Source of the DNA: Acidobacteriota bacterium
GTDB taxonomy: Bacteria > Acidobacteriota > Terriglobia > UBA7540
Direction: 5' to 3'
Length of the DNA: 64,000 nt
Assembly: GCA_021787735.1 (NCBI GenBank)
Contig: JAJYLL010000013.1
Location: 1-64,000 of the forward strand
Part shown: piece by piece, positions 45,299-54,472 of the stretch
Layout: each line of letters starts with the position of its first letter
Numbering within the stretch: the stretch's first letter is position 1
Translations under genes and position numbers: made by a program
Notes under the pieces: generated by a model
Database searches by the model: none
The model's input: the letters and a program-made list of their open reading frames with translations, nothing else
What the model was told of the DNA's origin: nothing

Positions 45299-45652
45299 AT
45301 GACTGTTCCCGGTCGGCGCCAGGAGAGGTTGCAGGACCAAATTCGTGCCGAATTGGCCGAGATGATCGAGCTGGAATTGAAGGACCCCCGAATCGGCTTT
45401 GCCACGGTCACCAAGGTTGATCTGCGGCCGGACTTAAGGTCGGCGCACATCTGGGTGTCGGTGAATGGTGACAAGGAAGCTCAGGATGGGACGCTTGAAG
45501 GGCTAAGGTCTGCGATGGGATACCTTCGGCACGAACTTTGTCTGCGCCTCAGGTTGCGGCGTGTCCCGGAGCTTATTTTTGTGCTGGATCACAGCGCGGA
45601 AGATATGCACAGAATTGAATCCCTGCTTGACCAGGCCAACAAGAACACATAA
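45299..45652 (+). CDS. rbfA: Ribosome-binding factor A
   Basis: The 117-aa KH-like protein matures the 5' end region of 16S rRNA in the 30S subunit. Seen: RRQERLQDQIRAELAEMIEL at the N terminus, DPRIGFATVTKVDLRPDLRS, and the C-terminal helix region FVLDHSAEDMHRIESLL. Length is typical. The ATG at 45299 matches the family start; the ribosome site is poor, consistent with expression as part of the operon. Confidence 0.93.
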   Translation: MTVPGRRQERLQDQIRAELAEMIELELKDPRIGFATVTKVDLRPDLRSAHIWVSVNGDKEAQDGTLEGLRSAMGYLRHELCLRLRLRRVPELIFVLDHSAEDMHRIESLLDQANKNT

Positions 45653-45734
45653 ACGTTGAATTTGCATTTCCATTGGAAATCTGGCATTGCGCCCCAGGAA
45701 TGAGGTCGCTTGTTCGTGCGATTGTGACTCTTTC

Positions 45735-46652
45735 ATGAATCAGGAAATTTCAGGAGTTTTGATTATCGACAAGCCGTCGGGGATCACGTCCCATGGCGTT
45801 GTTGCGCGCGTCCGGCGGTTGTTAGGGATCCGCCGAATCGGACATTTTGGCACTCTGGACCCGTTTGCCACCGGCGTATTGCCGCTTTCCGTGGGCAGGG
45901 CGACGCGCTTTGCCCGGTTCTATCTGAAGTCCCGCAAAGCCTACGAAGGCACGATTCGATTGGGTTTTTCCACGGACACCTACGACAGCACGGGAACCCC
46001 TGTGTCCGAGGAGTTGCCGGTTTCTGTAGAGGCGGAAGAGCTTGAAAAACATTTCCGCGAATTTACAGGGAGACTGATGCAGACACCGCCTCCCTATTCG
46101 GCCAAGAGGGTCGGCGGCGTGCGGGCCTACCAGTTGGCGCGGCAGAACAAGCCCGTGCAACTGGAGCCGGTTGAAGTTGAGGTCTACGCTTTGGAACTGG
46201 TGTCGTTCGAGGGGATTCGCGCCCGCATTGCTGTGGAATGTTCCGGGGGCACTTACGTGCGCTCGCTTGCTCACGATATCGGGCAGCGACTGGGTTTCGG
46301 TGCGCACCTGGAGGGCCTGCGACGCACGACCGTGGCAGAGTTTACGCTCGATAAGTCGGTGACGCTGGAATTGCTGGAAGAAGCCGTCCGCGAGGAAAAA
46401 TTAGGAGAGTGTATCGTCCCCCTGGAAGCGCTCCTGCCGGACTGTCCCGAACTGATTGTGCGCGGACGGGAAGAAAAGAGCGTCCGGCACGGGCATAAGT
46501 TTGAGCTGGCGCAGGTTGAGCGTTTCGGCCGCGGGACGGGTCGCGAACAGTCTGTTTCCATCTTAAAGATTATGGATCCGGACCACCGGCTGATTGCCGT
46601 GGCAAGGCATGTCTCCGGAAGTATTTATCATCCCGATCTTGTGCTGGTTTAA
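45735..46652 (+). CDS. truB: tRNA pseudouridine-55 synthase
   Basis: The 305-aa enzyme makes pseudouridine 55 in the T arm of tRNAs. The catalytic Asp42 is in HFGTLDPFATGVLP; other motifs are GVLIIDKPSGITSH, YSAKRVGGVRAYQLAR and VECSGGTYVRSLAHDIG. A PUA-like C terminus follows (LIVRGREEKSVRHGHKF). I chose the ATG at 45735 (MNQEISGVLIIDKP). Last gene of the rimP operon. RibF and ribosomal protein S15, often next, are not here. Confidence 0.95.
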   Translation: MNQEISGVLIIDKPSGITSHGVVARVRRLLGIRRIGHFGTLDPFATGVLPLSVGRATRFARFYLKSRKAYEGTIRLGFSTDTYDSTGTPVSEELPVSVEAEELEKHFREFTGRLMQTPPPYSAKRVGGVRAYQLARQNKPVQLEPVEVEVYALELVSFEGIRARIAVECSGGTYVRSLAHDIGQRLGFGAHLEGLRRTTVAEFTLDKSVTLELLEEAVREEKLGECIVPLEALLPDCPELIVRGREEKSVRHGHKFELAQVERFGRGTGREQSVSILKIMDPDHRLIAVARHVSGSIYHPDLVLV

Positions 46653-46795
46653 GAGGTTCAACCTGCACTTGTTCGGCGGGGTAGAGTGGTACCGCCTGGG
46701 GGGCCGTTGCGGGACAGCCCGGTTCGGAGCCCGGCCGCTAGCGGTCTTGCCCTCTTTTTTCTTGTGTTGCCCGCGACAAGGGTTTCGAGCGTGAG

Positions 46796-47410
46796 ATGCA
46801 GTTATTCCTGCTGGGATTCGGGATGGGCGTTGTGGGTGGATTGCTTCCCACTCCCTTGCATCTGATAGCCGTGACCCAGATGACGCTCAAACGTTGGGGA
46901 TGGGCAACGTGGGTCATTATTGGCCCCCCCACAGCTATTGATGTTGTCTTTTTCCTCATTGCCTATTTCTTTTATCAATTCATTCCTCCCAGCATTGCGC
47001 ATTACACTGCCTACGGTGGCGGCGCGGCCCTGGCGGGGTTCGGGGCCTATCTGATGGTGGCCCGCCCGGGCAAAGAGGCCGAGAAAAAGGAATACTCGTG
47101 GAAGCTGACTCATGGGAACCTCACACTGGCCACGCTGGTTGAAGCCAGCGCGCCGGGAACGTGGGTTTACTGGCTGGCCATCGCCGGTCCCATCATCGCC
47201 GAGGGCCAAGTGGAAGGATACTGGCGCGTCCTTCCTTTTTTTGCAGGAAGCCTGATCGGCTATTACGGAGCGTCTTTCTCATCCGTGTGGCTGATGGCCT
47301 GGGGCGCAGGAGCCCACAAAAGGCTCAGGCAGGTCATTTTTTTTGCCGCGAACGGCCTGTTGATCGCCCTGGGAATCCTATACATTCTGCGTGCGTACTT
47401 TGTCGGGTAG
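46796..47410 (+). CDS. LysE-like membrane transporter
   Basis: The 204-aa protein has about six membrane segments. The N terminus (LLGFGMGVVGGLLPTPLHLI) and the segment VEASAPGTWVYWLAIAGPII match the general plan of LysE/RhtB amino-acid exporters, though sequence divergence is considerable. Substrate unknown. It lies between truB and the phosphofructokinase gene on the same strand with its own spacing (143 bases after truB), so it may or may not belong to either transcript. Confidence 0.6.
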   Translation: MQLFLLGFGMGVVGGLLPTPLHLIAVTQMTLKRWGWATWVIIGPPTAIDVVFFLIAYFFYQFIPPSIAHYTAYGGGAALAGFGAYLMVARPGKEAEKKEYSWKLTHGNLTLATLVEASAPGTWVYWLAIAGPIIAEGQVEGYWRVLPFFAGSLIGYYGASFSSVWLMAWGAGAHKRLRQVIFFAANGLLIALGILYILRAYFVG

Positions 47411-47609
47411 TTTCCTGCCGGATTCCGCGAGGTCTTTTGATCCCAGCCTGATTCGCGGAAGTAGGATTTGACCGGTGCCTCGTTTTCCTGATAGATTCGA
47501 ATGTTTTAGTCCTGTGCCTTGTTTTCTGCAAGGGCCGGGCGCTAGACCAGGCGTGTGTGGTCTGTAATTGCCCACGAGCTGCATATTCTTACTAGGAGAA
47601 TCAAAAGAG

Positions 47610-48656
47610 ATGGCTACAGAAGGTCATGGAAAAATTGGAATCCTGACGGGAGGCGGGGACTGCCCCGGACTGAACGCGGTGATTCGCGCCGTTGTTCGCC
47701 GTGCCTTGATGCTGGGATATGAAGTTTACGGAATCAAGAACGGATGGTTGGGCATTGTCAAAGGCATCATCGAGCCTCTTGATCTGGCGGCGGTGTCTGG
47801 TATTTTGCCCCGTGGCGGAACGATCCTGGGAACTTCCCGGACGAATCCGCTGAAAAAGGAGGAAGACAAAAAAGCGTTGCTGGCCAACATGGAGAAGTTC
47901 AAGCTCGATTACCTGATTGCGATTGGCGGAGAAGATACGCTCGGTGTGGCCCGCCAGCTTGCGGCGGAAGGCGTCAAGGTTGTGGGCGTACCCAAGACGA
48001 TCGACAACGACGTAGAGGGAACGGATCAGACCTTCGGGTTTGACACCGCCGTTTCGATTGTGACGGAGGCCATTGACCGCCTGCACACAACGGCTGAGTC
48101 TCACCAGCGGGTGATGGTGGTCGAGGTGATGGGCCGCCACACGGGCTGGATTGCCGTGACCGGTGGACTGGCCGGAGGCGCCGATTGCATTCTGATTCCG
48201 GAACAGCCGATGAGGATTGATAACATTTGCGCTATCATCCAGAAGCGGCACGCACGTGGTCGCCTGTTCTCGATTGTGGTGGTGGCTGAAGGCTTCAAAC
48301 TGGAAGGCGTTGAAGAGGTTGTGACCAAGAACCAGAAGCTTGACCAGTTTGGCCACGTTCACCTCGGCGGAGTTGGTGAAGTGATCGCCGACGAAATCGA
48401 GAAGAGGACCGGTTTCGAAACCCGCGTCACCGTTCTCGGGCATATCCAGCGGGGCGGTTCGCCCACGGCGTTTGACCGAGTGCTCGGTACACGCTACGGA
48501 GTTAAAGCCGTCGACCTTATCCACGAAGGCAAGTACGGCACAATGGTCCGGTTGAACGGAAACAAGATCGACTCCATTCCGCTGAAGGACGCGATGACAA
48601 AGCTGAAGTTTGTCGATCCGGGACTGATCCAGACGGCAGAAATCTTCTACGGATAG
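47610..48656 (+). CDS. pfp: 6-phosphofructokinase, probably pyrophosphate-dependent
   Basis: The 348-aa enzyme phosphorylates fructose 6-phosphate. Seen: GILTGGGDCPGLNAVIRAVV, GGEDT (106-110), PKTIDNDVEGTDQTFGFDTA and VTVLGHIQRGGSP. Two residues decide the phosphoryl donor in this family: Asp at the second acidic place of GGEDT (Asp109) and Lys129 in PKTIDND both mark pyrophosphate users, whereas ATP users have Gly in both places. I therefore infer PPi dependence and reversibility, as in actinobacterial PPi-PFK; many databases would simply label it pfkA. The ATG at 47610 has AGGAG upstream. A long hairpin follows the stop. Confidence 0.85.
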   Translation: MATEGHGKIGILTGGGDCPGLNAVIRAVVRRALMLGYEVYGIKNGWLGIVKGIIEPLDLAAVSGILPRGGTILGTSRTNPLKKEEDKKALLANMEKFKLDYLIAIGGEDTLGVARQLAAEGVKVVGVPKTIDNDVEGTDQTFGFDTAVSIVTEAIDRLHTTAESHQRVMVVEVMGRHTGWIAVTGGLAGGADCILIPEQPMRIDNICAIIQKRHARGRLFSIVVVAEGFKLEGVEEVVTKNQKLDQFGHVHLGGVGEVIADEIEKRTGFETRVTVLGHIQRGGSPTAFDRVLGTRYGVKAVDLIHEGKYGTMVRLNGNKIDSIPLKDAMTKLKFVDPGLIQTAEIFYG

Positions 48657-48670
48657 AAATTGCCTCCAAT

Positions 48671-48749
48671 GTTTGCCGCCCGGCCAGAGTTGTTCCGGCG
48701 CCGCTTGCTGACGTGGCGTCGCGGAAGCAGAAGGCCGGGCGCGGCAAAC
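48671..48749. terminator. Long hairpin between convergent genes
   Basis: GTTTGCCGCCCGGCC (48671-48685) pairs with GGCCGGGCGCGGCAAAC (48733-48749) except for a two-base bulge, with a structured 47-base loop. It lies between the stops of the phosphofructokinase gene and the minus-strand gene at 48800. There is no T-run, but the placement suits a bidirectional terminator. Confidence 0.5.
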
Positions 48750-48799
48750 TCTATGGCCGTTCCCTGAAACAATAGTCTTCTTGTGGGGAGATTTTCCGC

Positions 48800-49531
48800 C
48801 TAACGCTGGGCGGAGGCGGTGCTGAGCACGCTGTTGCGGCTGGTGAGGACCGAAACTTCAGCGACCATGGCCTTCTTTTCCTGATCCGGAAGGCCGGCCA
48901 ATTCTGCACTGAATCCCAGGAGAGTTTCTTTTGTCAGCCGGTCCAGGTCATGAAAGAGAACATCGATCTGCGGCAGCGCACAATCAAAAAGGATGCTGTC
49001 CGCGCTCAGGTCGTGCCGGATCACTTCAAAACTCTCGTTGAGCAGCGCGCTTGCGCGGCGCAGGAGCCGCAGGTGCAACTGGAACCTGAGCTTGGAGCGA
49101 AAGACAAATTCTTCCAGCATTACGTGGCCCGCAATGAACTCACTCACAGGCTTTGAAAGGAAAGCCCCTGGGTCAAGCTTTCGCGGCTCAAGAGGATACT
49201 GCACCGAGGGGATATATTTCAGCGAAAGGTTCTGCACGCTTATGACTAGGTCGACCAGTCGCTCCCGCTCGCTATCAAACAGGTTGAGCATCGTGCGGCA
49301 GGCTTCCCTGTGGCCGGAACCCTGTTCGGCTATAACGTCGTTCAGCACCACTCCGAGAATGGCGGTATGCGCCTCAATTTCTGAGGCCAGGGGTAAACAT
49401 GCAGGGTTGTTCCTGGGTCTTCGAAAGCGCGGGCCCGATTCCTGAGAAGGAGCTTTCTGCCCCATGTGGAGGACGCGGCGTAGCACGAAAGCTACGACAA
49501 GCAGGGAGCCGAATTCGATCACCCAGAGCAT
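48800..49531 (-). CDS. Hypothetical membrane-anchored helical protein
   Basis: The 243-aa protein has one N-terminal membrane segment (LWVIEFGSLLVVAFVLRRVL), a basic hinge and then an almost wholly helical cytoplasmic body, for example LVDLVISVQNLSLKYIPSV and LRFQLHLRLLRRASALL. I recognise no family. GAGGTCGACT precedes the ATG at 49531; an in-frame TTG four codons earlier is less likely. It is monocistronic and converges with the phosphofructokinase gene. Possibly a structural or signalling adaptor; nothing firmer can be said. Confidence 0.6.
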   Translation of the reverse strand: MLWVIEFGSLLVVAFVLRRVLHMGQKAPSQESGPRFRRPRNNPACLPLASEIEAHTAILGVVLNDVIAEQGSGHREACRTMLNLFDSERERLVDLVISVQNLSLKYIPSVQYPLEPRKLDPGAFLSKPVSEFIAGHVMLEEFVFRSKLRFQLHLRLLRRASALLNESFEVIRHDLSADSILFDCALPQIDVLFHDLDRLTKETLLGFSAELAGLPDQEKKAMVAEVSVLTSRNSVLSTASAQR

Positions 49532-49891
49532 AGTCGACCTCAAATATAGGCGAACGCGCAGAAATTTGCAAGACCAAAGTAGCCTATTCTCGGAATCTTT
49601 TTTTGCAGGGAGCGGATGCTCAGGTAGCTATTATAGCCTTGATAAATAAACACTTCCTGCAGGCCGATGGCGGCCCCGGACGGGTTTCCTTGACACCCTT
49701 TTGGGCGGATACCTATAATGCGTCTTTCGGACTCCGGCGGTTCATAGGAAGAGTAGAAGTTATTTTAGGCTGGCTAGCCGTTGCGGTTCTGCTAGAATAA
49801 CTCTTTTAGATTTATATTATTGCAGTCTTACCAAGGGCCGCAGGTTGACCCCGGTGGCGGGGAAGAGGTTCACAGACAGGAGTTAATAAAC
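49532..49891. other. Divergent intergenic region before lysS
   Basis: It holds a consensus promoter (49690-49719) and a 165-base lysS leader. No tRNA or known leader motif recognised. Confidence 0.45.
49690..49719 (+). promoter_or_regulatory. Full-consensus sigma70 promoter before lysS
   Basis: TTGACA (49690-49695) and TATAAT (49714-49719) are both perfect, with an 18-base spacer. Start predicted near 49726, 165 bases before the lysS start codon. Confidence 0.65.
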
Positions 49892-51445
49892 TTGTCAACA
49901 GCAAACAGCGAAAGTCAGGATTTGGTGCAGCAGCGCGAAAAGAAGCTCAAGGCCATTGCGGGGCTGGGTTTTGAGCTTTACCCCCGGAAATTCGACTTCA
50001 GTCATACCATTCCGCAGATTCTGGGCGATTATTCGACCAGCACGACGGAGGATCTGGCCGCAAGTAAGGTTCCGGTAAGGGTTGCCGGGCGTGTCATGAC
50101 CATTCGCCCTCACGGCAAGGCCGGATTTGCCCATCTGCAGGGCGAAGGGGGGCGGTTGCAGATCTACGTCCGCCTGGACGCGGTGGGCGAGCGCGATTTT
50201 GAGCTGTTCAAACTCCTTGATCTTGGTGATTTGATTGGAGTTGAAGGATACTTGTTCCGCACCCGTACAGGCGAGTTGACAATCCACGCCGAGCATCTCC
50301 ACTTTCTTGCCAAAGCCCTCCTGCCCCTGCCGGAAAAGTGGCACGGCCTTACCGATGTGGAGATCCGTTATCGCCAGCGCTACCTCGACCTGATGGTGAA
50401 TGAGGACGCCCGGCGGGTTTTTGAGAAGCGCTTCAAGCTGATCAAGGCCCTGCGGGAGTTCCTGGAGTCGCACGGTTATGTTGAGGTTGAGACTCCCATG
50501 ATGCAACCGATGGCCGGCGGCGCCATGGCCCGTCCCTTTATCACCCATCACAATACGCTGGATATGAACCTCTATCTGCGAATTGCTCCCGAACTTTATC
50601 TGAAGCGTCTTATCGTGGGGGGGCTTGACCGCGTCTATGAAGTCAACCGTAACTTCCGCAACGAGGGCATTTCAACGCAGCACAATCCCGAATTCACGAT
50701 GCTGGAGTTTTACCAGGCCTATGCGGATTTTCGGGACATGATCGAACTGAGCGAACTCCTGATGCAGCATGTGGCCAGAGCCGTTGTGGGATCGCTTGAG
50801 TTTGACTATGGCGAACACCATATCTCCTTTGAAAGGTTTCAGCGGTTGACGATGAAAGATGCCGTGGTGCAATACTGGCCGAAGGAAGCCGGGCCCGGGC
50901 CAAAAGTTGAAAGCTTTGCCGAGCCCAGAGCGGTTTTTGATTGGGTCAAGGCCTATAACAACTGCGCGGAAGAATCGGGTGGAGAGTATGCGCCGCTGAC
51001 GGTACCCGACGGGACGGCAGCGGGCACCGCGCTCCAGGAACTTTTTGAGGCAGTGGCAGAGCACGAACTGATTCAGCCGACATTTATCACCGAGTTCCCC
51101 CTTGAGGTCTCACCGCTTTCAAAGCAGAAGCCTGACGATCCCAACTTTGTAGAGCGCTTTGAACTCTACGTCGCCGGGATGGAGATCGCCAATGCTTTCA
51201 GCGAGTTGAATGACCCCGCTGAGCAGCGTGACCGATTCGAATACCAGCAACTCTTGCGCGAACGGGGCGATTTGACGGCCCATGCCATTGATGAGGACTA
51301 CATCCGCGCGCTGAGTTACGGCATGCCGCCGACGGGCGGGGAAGGAATCGGCATTGACCGGCTGACGATGCTCCTGACCAATTCACATTCGATTCGCGAC
51401 GTCATCCTTTTCCCTCTGCTGCGCCCTGAAAAGTCTTCGGCCTGA
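49892..51445 (+). CDS. lysS: Lysyl-tRNA synthetase, class II
   Basis: The 517-aa enzyme charges tRNA-Lys. An OB-fold anticodon-binding domain ([20 protein letters not shown]) precedes the class II core with motif 1 around [17 protein letters not shown], motif 2 [20 protein letters not shown] and motif 3 [14 protein letters not shown]. The likely start is the TTG at 49892 with AGGAG upstream; an alternative in-frame TTG at 49820 would add a Gly/Pro-rich stretch foreign to the family. It lies behind a full-consensus promoter and a long leader. Confidence 0.95.
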   Translation: MSTANSESQDLVQQREKKLKAIAGLGFELYPRKFDFSHTIPQILGDYSTSTTEDLAASKVPVRVAGRVMTIRPHGKAGFAHLQGEGGRLQIYVRLDAVGERDFELFKLLDLGDLIGVEGYLFRTRTGELTIHAEHLHFLAKALLPLPEKWHGLTDVEIRYRQRYLDLMVNEDARRVFEKRFKLIKALREFLESHGYVEVETPMMQPMAGGAMARPFITHHNTLDMNLYLRIAPELYLKRLIVGGLDRVYEVNRNFRNEGISTQHNPEFTMLEFYQAYADFRDMIELSELLMQHVARAVVGSLEFDYGEHHISFERFQRLTMKDAVVQYWPKEAGPGPKVESFAEPRAVFDWVKAYNNCAEESGGEYAPLTVPDGTAAGTALQELFEAVAEHELIQPTFITEFPLEVSPLSKQKPDDPNFVERFELYVAGMEIANAFSELNDPAEQRDRFEYQQLLRERGDLTAHAIDEDYIRALSYGMPPTGGEGIGIDRLTMLLTNSHSIRDVILFPLLRPEKSSA

Positions 51446-51587
51446 AGCCGCCGCGGCGCCGATTTTGACTGTCTCCGTCTGCTTGTTCAGCTGCAAAAAA
51501 CTGACCCGCCAGTCAGGCGCGGGCCGGGGGTTCTGCGTCAGCCGTGACGCAAGTCTTCCCGCCCAGTCCGCGGGCCTTCGGTCTCTG

Positions 51588-53036
51588 CTACTTCGGCTGG
51601 GGCAGGAATGGTGAGAGCTTCACGGCGGTGTCCCAGTCCACGCCGCCCGTAGGCTTCAGCCCGTTGGCGGTCTGGAAGGCTTTCAGAGCGTTGAGCGTCA
51701 GAACGTCAACGATTCCATTGGTGGGGCCGTTGTAAACGCCCGCCGCGGCCAGCGCCTGCTGGACCTCTTTCCAGCCGTCCGGTGTGGTGTTGAGCCACGA
51801 TCCGAGCGCGGGGCTCATCGCAGGTGTGGCCCGCAGGTACACGGGCACGGAAGGCACCGGAGGCAGCGACGGCGAGAGTATCGCAGCCGTCAAATAGTCG
51901 AACTTCCCCGCCTGCTGCGGCAAGCCACGCGCCTGCTGGAACCGCTTCAGCGCAGCAATGGCATTCGCGTCCCAACGGGCTGTCGGCAGGGTGCGCAGAT
52001 AGCCCAGGTTCGCCAGCGCCTGCTGGATATCCCGAATCCCCGCGGGCGTGCGCGCGCGCGCCAGCCAGTAGCCGCCGGGCGGCACGGGCCGCATCCTCAA
52101 GAACTTAGCAGGAGCCGGAGCTGGCGTCGGGGGCCGCGGCGGCTCGCGATAGGGGAGGCCGACGACGCTGACGCCATACTCGTAGCCACAGTCTGGCAAG
52201 CAGATACCGTAAAGCACCCTCGTGACGCCGACGGTGCCCCTAGGCCCCATCAAGTCCGCGATCGCGCGCCACGCCGACACGTCCTCTGCCCCCATCTGTG
52301 GCGGGCGCTCTCCATGCGCGGGCATCACCGGAGCAAAGGTTCCTCCAACAGGGGTCAGGGCGACCCGGAAATTGACTCCCGACGCCTGTGCCAACTGCTG
52401 CACGATTAAACCGAACATCTCTGCGGGCCACCGACGCGCCTTGGGGATGGATATCCTCGTGCTGAGGAAATCGGGCTGGGCCACCATTGTCCCTGACTTG
52501 TCACGAGCGTAGATGGGGTAGACCTCCCAGCGCGCACCGTAAGGCATCTCGAGCTTCCGAACCGTGAAGATCTGTCCGCCCTGGTCGGCGAATTGATGGA
52601 GCACATCATGGATGAGCCCTTCTATCCCCTCCTGCGGCCTCATCGTTACCGGCGCGCAACCGAGTGTGTCAGTCTTGCACCGGTAGATGGGCGCCACGCT
52701 CCCAGGCGTCCCCAGCACCTCCCAGTAGCGCACAGTAATTGTCCTGGTCTTGGGGCCCGGGGACGGCGGAACTAGGGGTCTCCCGTGGACTGACCGGTAA
52801 AGCTGGATGTCCTGCGGAGCCACCCATGGCGCGTCCACGTAGTCAATCAGGACGCCATACCTTTGCTCGATCACGTCCATCGCCCTGGCCACGGGCCTGC
52901 CCCCCGTCACCTGGATCGTTTCGAATGTCGGGCCCTCCGTCCCCCCCTGTGCCCGCGCCCGCCCGGCGCAGAGGAAAACAGCAAGAATGCCTGCCGCGAC
53001 CGCCGCACGACTCAACACTATCTTCGTGTCTGTCAT
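51588..53036 (-). CDS. Secreted protein with two C-terminal peptidoglycan-binding-like domains
   Basis: The 482-aa protein has a signal peptide (MTDTKIVLSRAAVAAGILAV...) and an unrecognised N-terminal region of about 300 residues with Cys pairs (CKTDTLGC, CLPDCGYEYG). A Pro-rich hinge (PPRPPTPAPAPA) follows. Two PG_binding_1-like modules end it: IQQALANLGYL...AIAALKRFQQARGL and VQQALAAAGVYNG...LNALKAFQTANGL. It may attach to murein. GGGGGG lies before the ATG at 53036, which overlaps by ATGA the end of the extended upstream reading frame. The two genes appear to form an operon and look richer in G+C than their neighbours, perhaps acquired. Confidence 0.7.
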   Translation of the reverse strand: MTDTKIVLSRAAVAAGILAVFLCAGRARAQGGTEGPTFETIQVTGGRPVARAMDVIEQRYGVLIDYVDAPWVAPQDIQLYRSVHGRPLVPPSPGPKTRTITVRYWEVLGTPGSVAPIYRCKTDTLGCAPVTMRPQEGIEGLIHDVLHQFADQGGQIFTVRKLEMPYGARWEVYPIYARDKSGTMVAQPDFLSTRISIPKARRWPAEMFGLIVQQLAQASGVNFRVALTPVGGTFAPVMPAHGERPPQMGAEDVSAWRAIADLMGPRGTVGVTRVLYGICLPDCGYEYGVSVVGLPYREPPRPPTPAPAPAKFLRMRPVPPGGYWLARARTPAGIRDIQQALANLGYLRTLPTARWDANAIAALKRFQQARGLPQQAGKFDYLTAAILSPSLPPVPSVPVYLRATPAMSPALGSWLNTTPDGWKEVQQALAAAGVYNGPTNGIVDVLTLNALKAFQTANGLKPTGGVDWDTAVKLSPFLPQPK

Positions 53037-53248
53037 TTGCATTTCCCCCCTGTTCTTGGATAGGTCTGGCATGCCGTAGCCTCCTGGCCCGTGCCCGGCG
53101 TAAGGCCCACGATCAAATCTTTTGGCGTGATTTCAGCCGGCGTCTGCGTGTCGGTCATATAAGTAGGCATCGGCCACGTGCGAGAGTCAATGTAGAGCTT
53201 CTGGGGGGTAGTAATCGCGCATGTCTCGCCCTTGGGCCCATAGTAGTC
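53033..53248 (-). other. Open 71-codon extension of the upstream secreted gene
   Basis: After the TAG at 53251-53249 the same frame stays open for 71 codons with normal codon choice (DYYGPKGETCAITTPQKLYI and onward to RTGGKC). It ends with a TGA that overlaps the ATG of the next gene as ATGA. This is best explained as the original C terminus of the preceding gene, now cut off by a nonsense codon, or reached by readthrough. Confidence 0.6.
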
Positions 53249-54472
53249 CTAGTAATCGGTGTCCCACTGGCTGCTCATGCCGATCTTGTCGCCTCCCCAA
53301 GACCCGTTCGGGTCGACGTACCACCCGCCGCCCCCTAATGTGCTTTCGGTTACCTCGGGTTGCGGATCGCCCGGACTGTACCAGCACATGTCCGTCGGCG
53401 CGCCGCCCGACTGCTCGTAAACAAATCTTCCGGCGAAGCCGACGAAGCCGTCCAGGAAGGGGAAGGTACGTCCAAAAACGGCGAGTGTCGGCAGTGTGGA
53501 CAAAGGGGCGGTGACCCACTCATTTGAAAAGGCGGCCGTTTCGACCAGCGGGAGGTCCGTCGCGCTCTTGAACAGCGGCGGCACGCCCCACCGGTAGTAG
53601 GGGCCCTCAGCCGAATCCATGCTGCCATTGAGGAAGTCCCTCGTGGGAACCGGGGGTGTCCCCGGAGTGCATGCGACCCCGTAGTTGAGGCCTTGCGAGG
53701 TGACGTCGCCGGAGCCAAGGACCAGCCACTCGATGCCATTGGGGCTCTGGTTGCCGAAGGCCAAACAAAGTGCGAGGTCGCCATACTGATCAAGCGTCCC
53801 CCACACGTTATACTGTCCCCAGATGTTGTCCACCTCGGAGCCGGTTATCGGCCAAGTGCCGTTGGTTTGGGGCAACTGGTTGAGGGTGAGCGTCATCGTC
53901 TCGCCGCCGTCGTCGTAATTCCACGTCCCCTCCACGTACTCCGGCGCCGACTCCGTTCCTTCCATGTTCGGCGGCGAGTAGGCCGGCCCCGGCGTGTTCA
54001 CCGTCTGGATGGTAAACGTTGCGTTGACCTTGTCGTTACCGCAATAATCGGGGATGTAATTGGGCGGCGAGGCCGGGCAGTTCGCCTCATTAGCGGTGCT
54101 GTCCGAGCCGTAGCTTGGCGAACTGACCACCAGGTTGCCCGAAGCAGCGTCTAACGGATGACGGAACGCAATTTCTGCGTCAGTCCAGAACACGATATCG
54201 GTCACGGCCTCACCGTTAAGTGTGATGCTCGCTCCCGGAGGTACGATGCTCCCTGCCGGCGGGTCGCCAAAGCAGTAGCCCTGAATGTACACCACCGTGA
54301 CGCCGGGCAGGGCAACCTGCGGCGAGACGCTCTCGATGTGCGTCGTGCCCGTAACCGGAGGGTACGTGCAGCAGAGGGGTTCGTAACAGGTACCTTGGGC
54401 AGACAAAGGAAACAGGAATGCAGCGAATGCAAGGAAAAGTAGCAGAGCCGACGCCGAGCGGAATCTGGCCAT
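53249..54472 (-). CDS. Secreted hypothetical protein, apparently truncated by in-frame TAG
   Basis: The 407-aa product has a signal peptide (MARFRSASALLLFLAFAAFL, ending SAQG), a Cys-rich start (CYEPLCCTYPP) and a TIG/IPT-like beta domain at about 45-125 (IESVSPQVALPGVTVVYIQG, GASITLNGEAVTDIVFWTD). A large beta-rich region follows, ending GGWYVDPNGSWGGDKIG. AAGGAGGT precedes the ATG at 54472, an ideal ribosome site. The TAG at 53251-53249 interrupts an otherwise open frame that continues to 53033. No family recognised for the main body; probably an extracellular or outer-surface protein co-expressed with the murein-binding-like protein downstream. Confidence 0.7.
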   Translation of the reverse strand: MARFRSASALLLFLAFAAFLFPLSAQGTCYEPLCCTYPPVTGTTHIESVSPQVALPGVTVVYIQGYCFGDPPAGSIVPPGASITLNGEAVTDIVFWTDAEIAFRHPLDAASGNLVVSSPSYGSDSTANEANCPASPPNYIPDYCGNDKVNATFTIQTVNTPGPAYSPPNMEGTESAPEYVEGTWNYDDGGETMTLTLNQLPQTNGTWPITGSEVDNIWGQYNVWGTLDQYGDLALCLAFGNQSPNGIEWLVLGSGDVTSQGLNYGVACTPGTPPVPTRDFLNGSMDSAEGPYYRWGVPPLFKSATDLPLVETAAFSNEWVTAPLSTLPTLAVFGRTFPFLDGFVGFAGRFVYEQSGGAPTDMCWYSPGDPQPEVTESTLGGGGWYVDPNGSWGGDKIGMSSQWDTDY

